A stretch of DNA of 11,682 nucleotides from JAEUSI01 sp036782915 (GTDB lineage Bacteria; Bacteroidota; Ignavibacteria; Tepidaquicellales; Tepidaquicellaceae), in assembly GCA_036782915.1 (NCBI GenBank), contig DAIPYE010000104.1, positions 1 through 11,682 on the forward strand. Reading direction: 5' to 3'. The notes under the pieces were generated by a model. That model saw nothing but the letters and a program-made list of their open reading frames with translations, was not told the DNA's origin and did not search any database. Shown here in pieces: positions 7,739 through 11,682 of this stretch. Numbering within the stretch: position 1 is the stretch's first letter; each line of letters opens with the position of its first letter. Both the position numbers and the translations under genes were made by a program.

Positions 7739-7901
7739 GCGGGTTATTTAACATTGCGCAATTGTTGTTTCTGCTGAGTCACCCGCAAATTAAATTTTAA
7801 ATTTAAAAGTAAACTTTATGCTTGGACTCAGCAGTGGAATAAAGCATCAGTTACTTACGCCTGAGTCCTTAGAAAAAAAGAGTAACCCACTAATAAGCAT
7901 A
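7739..7901. other. Segment with several mutually complementary arms; possible structured or switching RNA
   Basis: This non-coding stretch upstream of the HEPN gene has many perfect complementary segments. GCGGGT (7739-7744) pairs with ACCCGC (7781-7786). CTGCTGAGTC (7771-7780) pairs with GACTCAGCAG (7825-7834). GGACTCAG (7824-7831) also pairs with CTGAGTCC (7861-7868). A nested set shares the same region: TATGCTT (7817-7823) with AAGCATA (7895-7901), AGTGG (7833-7837) with CCACT (7887-7891), and GTTACT (7850-7855) with AGTAAC (7881-7886). The 7824-7831/7861-7868 pairing crosses the last two, as in a pseudoknot, and competes with 7771-7780 for the same strand. No ATG-initiated gene is evident in 7565-8020. 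It could be a regulatory RNA or leader for the HEPN/MNT operon, or the decayed end of an interspersed repeat. I do not recognise a known RNA family. Confidence 0.4.
7762..7813. repeat. 52-bp direct repeat, copy 1 (left of HEPN/MNT)
   Basis: Bases 7762-7813 match 8792-8843 at 50 of 52 positions without gaps; the first 34 bases are identical. The core is CTGCTGAGTCACCCGCAAAT, then an AT-rich part. Similarity stops sharply at both ends. The left neighbour is a 10-bp palindrome, ATTGCGCAAT (7753-7762). The copies bracket the HEPN/MNT pair. Confidence 0.9.
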
Positions 7902-8020
7902 CCATCGCTGAATCCTCTCTAAAATTTCGTTTTATGTTATAATTCAAAATTGTAAATTGTAAATAATTAATTATAAACTAAGAATAGCAGACAATTTTTC
8001 TAAAATAATAATTTCAGAAA

Positions 8021-8428
8021 ATTGAAAACAAAGATGTAAGATGGAAGCAGAGATTTCAAAATTTCGAAAAGAATTTGAATCATCTAGATGAGGCAATGAA
8101 CGTAAAAGATCCTGATATCCTACAACGGGCAGGAATGATACAGTTTTTTGAAATGGCATTTGAACTTTCATGGAATGTGATGAAAGATTACGCTCAGGAA
8201 TCTGGTTTTTCAGATGTAAGATCTCCACGAGATTCAATTAAAAAAGCTTTTGAAATTGGATTATTAACAAACGGACACGACTGGATGAATTTCCTTGAAG
8301 ACAGAAATCTGACTTCACACGCTTTTGATGAAGAAACAGCAAAAGAAATTGAAAACCTGATTCGAACTAAATATCTTAAGCTGTTGAAAGAATTACATAA
8401 ATCTTTAAAAAACCGGCAGCATGAATAA
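8021..8428 (+). CDS. HEPN-domain toxin, nucleotidyltransferase substrate-binding type (HepT-like), non-ATG start
   Basis: This is the HEPN partner of a HEPN/MNT toxin-antitoxin pair; HepT-like proteins are RNases or tRNA-targeting toxins neutralised by the adjacent nucleotidyltransferase. A start at TTG 8075 gives 117 aa but cuts off a conserved beginning: the open frame upstream encodes DVRWKQRFQNFEKN, matching the usual WKQRF opening of the family. An in-frame TAA lies at 8009-8011 and there is no ATG between, so the natural start appears to be ATT 8021, giving 135 aa (E-N-K-D-V-R-W follows). Helices continue with MIQFFEMAFELSW and SPRDSIKKAFEIGLL. The HEPN catalytic motif R-x4-H is present as RNLTSH (R95-H100, numbered from 8021). 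The residue two after His is Phe102, where HepT-type RX4HXY motifs have the Tyr that MntA modifies. It overlaps MNT by 8 nt. Confidence 0.85.
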   Translation: MENKDVRWKQRFQNFEKNLNHLDEAMNVKDPDILQRAGMIQFFEMAFELSWNVMKDYAQESGFSDVRSPRDSIKKAFEIGLLTNGHDWMNFLEDRNLTSHAFDEETAKEIENLIRTKYLKLLKELHKSLKNRQHE

Positions 8429-8735
8429 TAATTTTGGATTAAAGAAAACTGATCTTGAAAATATAATTTCAATATTACAGAAAGAGAGTAATGTCGAAAA
8501 GGCATTAATTTTTGGAAGCCGTGCGAAAGGTAATGATAAGTACGGAAGTGATGTGGATATTGCATTAGTAGGAGTAAAGCTTGATCGTAATATTGTAACT
8601 CATATAAGTTTTATTTTGAATGAAGAAACATTTATGCCATATAATTTTGATGTTTTGAATTATAATACTATCAACAACAAAGAACTTCTATCTCATATTG
8701 ATCGTGCAGGGAAATTGATTTATTCCAAATCCTGA
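8421..8735 (+). CDS. MNT-family nucleotidyltransferase antitoxin (MntA-like)
   Basis: This 104-aa minimal nucleotidyltransferase is the antitoxin of the HEPN/MNT pair. The catalytic motif GSx10DxD is complete: GSRAKG at 32-37 (Gly32, Ser33), then YGSDVDIAL with metal-binding Asp44 and Asp46. A third acidic residue is Asp77 in NFDVLNY. Known members (MntA of Shewanella) add AMP units to a Tyr in the HEPN toxin and so inactivate it; here that Tyr appears to be Phe, so the mechanism may differ or rely on another residue. Length is normal. ATG 8421 lies in the last codons of the HEPN gene (8-nt overlap, HEPN stop 8426-8428), indicating coupled translation and matching toxin-antitoxin organisation. 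The stop is 57 bp before the second copy of the 52-bp repeat. Confidence 0.9.
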   Translation: MNNNFGLKKTDLENIISILQKESNVEKALIFGSRAKGNDKYGSDVDIALVGVKLDRNIVTHISFILNEETFMPYNFDVLNYNTINNKELLSHIDRAGKLIYSKS

Positions 8736-8791
8736 AACTATGCTGATTTCCGAATGGAAGTGTTCTTGCTTCCCCCACCAACTCCTATAAT

Positions 8792-8843
8792 TTGTTGTTT
8801 CTGCTGAGTCACCCGCAAATTAAATCTTTAATTTAAAAGTAAA
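8792..8843. repeat. 52-bp direct repeat, copy 2 (right of HEPN/MNT)
   Basis: Second copy of the repeat at 7762-7813, same orientation, 1030 bp downstream, differing at two positions (C for T at 8826 and T for A at 8829). It lies between the HEPN/MNT pair and the DUF433/DUF5615 pair. The structured arms that follow copy 1 are not present after copy 2, so the repeat itself ends here. Confidence 0.9.
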
Positions 8844-8955
8844 ATGTATATGGGTATTCAGAATTGGAACAAATAGTTTCTGATTATGAAAGGTTTTAGA
8901 TTTAAACTTAAGTAATAATAAATTATTTTACCTATAACAATTAACTAAATAACTT

Positions 8956-9177
8956 ATGGAGTACATCAATATTATTTCAATTAACTCAAACATCAGATTC
9001 GGGAAACCCTGCATAACAGGAACAAGAATTTCAGTATATGATGTTCTTGGCTGGCTTGCTTCGGGAATGACAATTGAAGAAATAGTCAGTGATTTTCCTC
9101 AACTTTCGAGAGAACAAATACTTGCCTGTCTTGCTTATTCGGCAGATAAAGAGCGAAAAGCCAGAGTTGCGATATGA
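8956..9177 (+). CDS. DUF433-family antitoxin
   Basis: This 73-aa protein belongs to the DUF433 family (VapB-like antitoxins with a winged-helix fold). The signature is present: IRFGKPCITGTRISVYDVLG (residues 13-32), then the helical part ASGMTIEEIVSDFPQLSREQ and the end LACLAYSADKERK. Length is typical. DUF433 proteins pair with PIN-like DUF5615 toxins, and one follows immediately with a 4-nt overlap (ATGA, 9174-9177). By family knowledge it should neutralise that nuclease and probably bind the shared promoter; the 112 bp between it and repeat copy 2 are AT-rich and probably hold the promoter. ATG 8956 gives the family's usual beginning. Confidence 0.92.
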   Translation: MEYINIISINSNIRFGKPCITGTRISVYDVLGWLASGMTIEEIVSDFPQLSREQILACLAYSADKERKARVAI

Positions 9178-9506
9178 AATTTCTGTTTGATGAAAACATA
9201 TCTCATCGAATTCTGAAAAAACTTAATTCTGAATTTGCAAATAGCATTCATTGTAAAAACATAAATCCAAACCCTAAAAATGATTTAGACATTTGGAATT
9301 ATGCAAAGTCAAATGATTTTACAATTGTTACATTTGATGAAGATTTTTATGAATGGATGATATTAAAAGGATTCCCTCCTAAAATTATCTGGCTTAGAAC
9401 AGGTAACACCACAACAAATAATATTGCAGAAATAATTAATAAAAAATCATTGGACATAAAAGATTTTCATGAAAGCAAAGAAGTTGGTATATTTGAATTG
9501 TATTAA
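9174..9506 (+). CDS. DUF5615 PIN-like toxin (predicted RNase)
   Basis: This 110-aa protein matches the DUF5615 PIN-like family, presumed metal-dependent RNases and toxins of DUF433 antitoxins. It opens with MKFLFDENISHRILKKL, in which Asp6 and Glu7 are the first acidic ligands. Next come NDLDIWNYAKSNDF (Asp39) and the core IVTFDEDFYEW with Asp55 and Asp57, then PPKIIWLRTGNTTTNNI, the family's late strand and turn. All acidic positions expected for activity seem intact, and length is normal. It is translationally coupled to the antitoxin by the ATGA overlap. Downstream there is no gene until 10380, so this is the last gene of the operon. The RNA target cannot be inferred. Confidence 0.9.
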   Translation: MKFLFDENISHRILKKLNSEFANSIHCKNINPNPKNDLDIWNYAKSNDFTIVTFDEDFYEWMILKGFPPKIIWLRTGNTTTNNIAEIINKKSLDIKDFHESKEVGIFELY

Positions 9507-9523
9507 TTCAATAAAATCACGAA

Positions 9524-9640
9524 GAGACTCTCCTGATTTTAGATGTGTGATTTGTGATTTTAGATTTAAATCCAAGATCTCCTATCTACTATCTACTATC
9601 TACTATCTAAAATCCATTTTCTTACCTCCGAAAGAGTCTC
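9524..9640. repeat. Palindromic, internally repeated intergenic element
   Basis: Just after the PIN-like gene is a 117-bp element with outer inverted repeats GAGACTCT (9524-9531) and AGAGTCTC (9633-9640), and inner ones GATTTTAGAT (9556-9565) and ATCTAAAATC (9605-9614). TGATTTTAGAT is also repeated directly (9534-9544 and 9555-9565). Between the inner arms lies a 7-bp tandem repeat. The layout is like a small non-coding interspersed element (MITE or REP-like). Any reading frame across it is low-complexity and unlikely to be a gene. Confidence 0.6.
9582..9609. repeat. Four tandem copies of CTATCTA
   Basis: Four exact head-to-tail copies of the 7-mer CTATCTA occupy these 28 bases. They lie in the loop between the inner inverted repeats of the element at 9524-9640. 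Copy number is probably variable by slippage. Confidence 0.95.
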
Positions 9641-10038
9641 CGGTGCTTTTTCGGGACACTCTGCCATCTCATACAAGTCCCCCGCATCCTAATGCAGGTC
9701 ACACAAAAACTATTGCAGCTTTCCCGCATTCCGTTGCATATCATAAAAAATCAGAGAAATGACATTCAGAAACCTCTGTATATCATTTGATCAATAAATA
9801 TCAGCGAAAAGATCTAAAACATTTGCATCCGTTCTTGTAACAATGAGACTCGCAACTTTCACAAAGAAATAATTATGTGAATAGAAGTCGTTCATTCAAG
9901 CCGCAAACCCAATCCGAATTAGTACAAATTAAGTCATAGAAAAAACAATACCGTCCGTTGAAAAAACAAATTGAGTCATTAAATTTTCAAAACCTCTTCT
10001 TTGAAAAACAAACATAACTGTTTGGAAAATTATGGAAG

Positions 10039-10072
10039 TCATTTATTGTAAAATTGTGTAAACAATAAATGA
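10039..10072. promoter_or_regulatory. Perfect 11-bp inverted repeat with 12-nt loop
   Basis: TCATTTATTGT (10039-10049) is exactly complementary to ACAATAAATGA (10062-10072). No U-tract follows, so it is not a standard terminator. It could be a protein-binding palindrome or a remnant of a mobile element; no function is readable. Confidence 0.45.
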
Positions 10073-10329
10073 AATAACTGTCATGAAATATAATTCTCAT
10101 CTCATTAAATAAATAAATGTGTTCGTTTCAAAATCATTTATTCACTCTGTCAGTTAAAATCACTTACAATAAATTACAATCATTCCTTCTAAAAAAAATA
10201 CTGCGGCAGACACTTGTCATTACTGCACTTTATTGAATTTTTAAAAAACACTTTTTAAAATATTGCGATTCTGTTACAGAATTAAAGCTTTTTCGAAAAC
10301 CCATTTTCACAAACACGAAATATTCACCT

Positions 10330-10358
10330 TTGACAAAATAACTAAGTGTTTCTAATTT
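10330..10358 (+). promoter_or_regulatory. Possible promoter for the mini-ORF and 237-aa gene
   Basis: TTGACA (10330-10335) is a perfect -35-like box, followed after 17 bases by a poor -10-like TAATTT (10353-10358), about 20 bp before ATG 10380. Promoters in this lineage often use other consensus sequences, so this is only a candidate. Confidence 0.3.
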
Positions 10359-10379
10359 ACAATAAATTAAAAATTGTAT

Positions 10380-10448
10380 ATGAAAATTAGAAAAAGACCC
10401 AGAGCTCCTCCAAAAATAAAAGACTACTTAGCAAACAAACAATTTTAA
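10380..10448 (+). CDS. Possible 22-aa leader peptide with RAPP motif
   Basis: A short frame from ATG 10380 to TAA 10446-10448 encodes 22 residues, beginning MKIRKRPRAPPKIK and ending in a DYLANKQF tail. It is strongly basic and has Arg8-Ala9-Pro10-Pro11. Its stop lies 21 bp before ATG 10470 of the 237-aa gene, on the same strand and in the only stretch free of other signals, so it could be a leader peptide or a tiny protein. RAPP/RAPG motifs are known to arrest ribosomes in the ApdP and ApdA regulatory peptides, which makes a translation-arrest leader conceivable; ApdA and ApdP are longer and concern SecDF/YidC, which is not what follows here. No ribosome-binding site is visible. A chance ORF of this length in AT-rich DNA is common. 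Confidence 0.35.
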   Translation: MKIRKRPRAPPKIKDYLANKQF

Positions 10449-10469
10449 AAACTTATAAAAAATAAAATT

Positions 10470-11183
10470 ATGACAAACTTTAAATTAACAAAGCCACAGG
10501 AAAATAAATTTTCCATGTTCAAAGATCTGGAATCTATACTGGAAAGAAATAAATCAATAGTTGACAGGATTCCGCAGTTAGCTGATTCAACTGCAAAGTT
10601 CAAAGATGTTATTTCTCAAATCAGCATAAAAGCTGTCATGAAAAACAAAGTATTGAAAGGATCTGTTATAACTAAAACCAACAAGAGAATTGAACTCGAA
10701 TCTGCAATAATCGAAAACTCTTCGGCATTATATGCGTTTGGGGCAAAGTCTGAGAATGAAATGATAAAAGCTATTGCAAATGTAAATGTTTCTTCATTGG
10801 ACAGATTAAGAGATACTGACATAATTAATAAAGCTACATCAATTTTGGATGCTATAGTTAATAATTCAGATGCTCTTAGTTCATTTGCTGTTACAGTCGA
10901 AGATATTAATAACTTAAGAAATTGCATAAATAATTACAGATCATCCAGTTCAGAAACATCAAGTTCAAAAACAGACAGCATGATCATTACAAAATCACTT
11001 CAGGAATTTTTCCAGACTGGTACCTACATTCTGAATGATGAAATTGACAAGATTGTCGATTCATTAAAAACCAAGGAGAAAAATTTCTATGACAGTTATT
11101 ATGCTGCAAGGTCAATAAAGAATCTGGGCATTCGTCACAAAAAACAATTGCCCGGACAAGCTCCGCTTACATCCGGAAGCTGA
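10470..11183 (+). CDS. Hypothetical helical protein, 237 aa
   Basis: I do not recognise this protein. There is no signal peptide and no membrane segment, so it should be cytoplasmic. It is predicted to be nearly all alpha-helix, with a basic first half (KDLESILERNKSIVDRIPQL, KAVMKNKVLKGSV). A Ser-rich linker (SSSSETSSSK, about 157-166) separates this from a second helical region. The C-terminal part, KEKNFYDSYYAARSIKNLG, has a F-x2-SY-x2-AR-x-I pattern that I associate with uncharacterised Bacteroidetes-type proteins, followed by a basic and Pro/Gly-rich tail. ATG 10470 follows an A/T-only spacer with no Shine-Dalgarno, as for most genes here. It is preceded by the mini-ORF and followed 16 bp later by a strong hairpin, so it is probably transcribed as its own short unit. 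Confidence 0.75.
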   Translation: MTNFKLTKPQENKFSMFKDLESILERNKSIVDRIPQLADSTAKFKDVISQISIKAVMKNKVLKGSVITKTNKRIELESAIIENSSALYAFGAKSENEMIKAIANVNVSSLDRLRDTDIINKATSILDAIVNNSDALSSFAVTVEDINNLRNCINNYRSSSSETSSSKTDSMIITKSLQEFFQTGTYILNDEIDKIVDSLKTKEKNFYDSYYAARSIKNLGIRHKKQLPGQAPLTSGS

Positions 11184-11199
11184 TCGGAAACAATATAAA

Positions 11200-11241
11200 A
11201 AAATCGTTCTCATTCACTATTATCGTAATGGGAACGATTTT
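11200..11241. terminator. Strong hairpin between convergent genes, probable bidirectional terminator
   Basis: AAAATCGTTCTCATT (11200-11214) pairs with AATGGGAACGATTTT (11227-11241): a 15-bp stem whose only non-Watson-Crick position is a T opposite G, with a 12-nt loop. The stem ends in A-tracts on one side and T-tracts on the other, so it reads as an intrinsic terminator from either strand. It sits between the stop at 11183 (+) and the stop at 11290 (-), as expected for a shared terminator. Confidence 0.85.
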
Positions 11242-11289
11242 CTGTAATTGCATAAGATTAGTCTGTATTTACATTATTCCCAAAAGCTG

Positions 11290-11682
11290 TCACGGCGTAA
11301 CAGCACTAACACCAACATTATTTTCAACAATACTGAGATCACCTGCATCAACAAAATCATCTCCGGTCACATCTGTACTTACGTATCCGGAAAGTGAATT
11401 TGCAGCATCATTCTCAGTCATGCTCATGTCTGTAGCATCTATTATCATGTCCTGATTTACGTCTCCGCTGTAGAAACAATTTTCCAGCAGTTTGTAAACT
11501 TCATTATCTCCGTAAGCTTTTGAAGCAAAATCCGTAAAGTCATAATAGTGATAATCATTAACTATAAAGGTAACCGGCTGTTTACTCCATGTCTCAATTG
11601 TATTTCTGTGATTTACAGAAATATAGTAATCACCTGACGGAGCATTAAAGAAACAAAAATTACCGCCGTATGTGCCGCAAAC
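11290..11682 (-). CDS. Secreted protein with C-terminal dockerin-like calcium-binding repeats (partial)
   Basis: This is the C-terminal 130 residues of a gene that begins beyond the right edge; the stop TGA is at 11290-11292 on the minus strand. The first part, FCFFNAPSGDYYISVNHRN then IETWSKQPVTFIVNDYHYYD, resembles the beta-rich segment that precedes such tails in large exported Ignavibacteria proteins. Two dockerin-type loops follow. The first, DVNQDMIIDATD, has ligands at positions 1, 3, 5, 9 and 12, with Met where Gly is usual. The second, DVTGDDFVDAGD, has Thr instead of Asn at position 3. The chain ends ENNVGVSAVTP. Such loops bind calcium and may stabilise surface or secreted enzymes, or mediate attachment; the catalytic part is outside the window. 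The frame is open across all 131 codons. It converges on the 237-aa gene with the hairpin at 11200-11241 between. Confidence 0.85.
   Translation of the reverse strand, partial: VCGTYGGNFCFFNAPSGDYYISVNHRNTIETWSKQPVTFIVNDYHYYDFTDFASKAYGDNEVYKLLENCFYSGDVNQDMIIDATDMSMTENDAANSLSGYVSTDVTGDDFVDAGDLSIVENNVGVSAVTP

Larger units (their letters stand above)
9641..10379. other. Long non-coding, AT-rich intergenic region
   Basis: I find no convincing gene on either strand in these roughly 740 bases; a frame reaching 9762 is a compositional artefact. It holds a long hairpin (10039-10072), quasi-repeats of GAAAAAACAA (9939-9948, 9960-9969, and a variant at 10003-10012) each near an AGTCAT word, and a 13-bp direct repeat TTACAATAAATTA (10164-10176 and 10357-10369). 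The right end should contain the promoter for the mini-ORF and 237-aa gene. Confidence 0.6.

Noticed and set aside
7640..7799. Open frame without ATG (YLYSGEYFVWVKHFY... to TAA 7797-7799)
   Set aside because: It has no start codon and runs into the 52-bp repeat; there is no recognisable domain, so it is most likely chance or repeat-derived.
7753..7901. Integron attC site or group I/II intron remnant
   Set aside because: No GTTRRRY/RYYYAAC core pair and no intron catalytic core sequences were recognised, and no integrase or reverse transcriptase is present.
8194..8565. 123-codon minus-strand frame across HEPN/MNT
   Set aside because: It is antisense to two genes with clear family motifs and shows no domain of its own.
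8756..8773. GGAAG/CTTCC hairpin after MNT as a terminator
   Set aside because: The stem is only 5 bp with an 8-nt loop, and no T-tract follows.
9469..9762. 97-codon open frame after the PIN-like gene
   Set aside because: It overlaps the end of the PIN-like gene, runs through the palindromic element and CTATCTA tandem, and encodes low-complexity sequence with no domain; it is a by-product of the repeats.
9930..10050. CRISPR-like array from GAAAAAACAA quasi-repeats
   Set aside because: The repeats are short, A-rich and degenerate with uneven spacing, and there are no cas genes nearby.
11228..11455. 75-codon plus-strand frame at the right end
   Set aside because: It lies antisense to the dockerin-like gene, whose minus-strand frame has recognisable calcium-binding loops and is open to the edge.

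Overview
The window is AT-rich bacterial DNA with few Shine-Dalgarno sites, most likely from the Ignavibacteria/Bacteroidetes-Chlorobi side of the tree. The best taxonomic clue is the secreted protein entering from the right end. Its C-terminus has two dockerin-like loops (GDVNQD... and DVTGDD...) and ends in ...AVTP, a tail I associate with Ignavibacteria. This assignment comes from memory of family patterns, not from a search.

Layout. (1) 1-212: the end of a TPR protein. (2) 273-7159, + strand: an RND efflux locus. It holds a CzcC/CusC-like outer-membrane factor, a CzcB/CusB-like lipoprotein adapter split by a one-base frameshift, a second adapter of the AcrA/MexA type starting at TTG, and a complete 1027-aa HAE1-type RND pump. 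No metal-type (CzcA/CusA) pump is present, so a metal-type export pair stands beside a multidrug-type pump. (3) 7170-7544, - strand: a small secreted acidic protein that converges on the pump gene with a 10-bp gap. (4) About 7740-9640: an accessory patch with two toxin-antitoxin-like pairs, HEPN/MNT (8021-8735) and DUF433/DUF5615 (8956-9506). The HEPN/MNT pair lies between two copies of a 52-bp direct repeat. Upstream of it is a stretch of mutually complementary segments that could fold as a pseudoknotted or switching RNA. A palindromic element with a CTATCTA tandem repeat follows the second pair. (5) 9641-10379: a long non-coding stretch. (6) 10380-11183: a possible 22-codon leader peptide carrying an Arg-Ala-Pro-Pro motif, then an unrecognised 237-aa helical protein, closed by a strong hairpin that probably terminates transcription from both sides. 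(7) 11290-11682, - strand: the C-terminal part of the secreted dockerin-like protein.

How the parts work together. The RND genes would build an envelope-spanning proton-driven exporter: outer-membrane channel, periplasmic adapter and inner-membrane pump. The toxin-antitoxin pairs are independent, compact two-gene units. The most unusual observations are the adapter frameshift with no metal pump, the apparent ATT start and Tyr-to-Phe change in the HEPN toxin, the repeat-bounded HEPN/MNT cassette with its structured upstream region, and the RAPP-containing mini-ORF.
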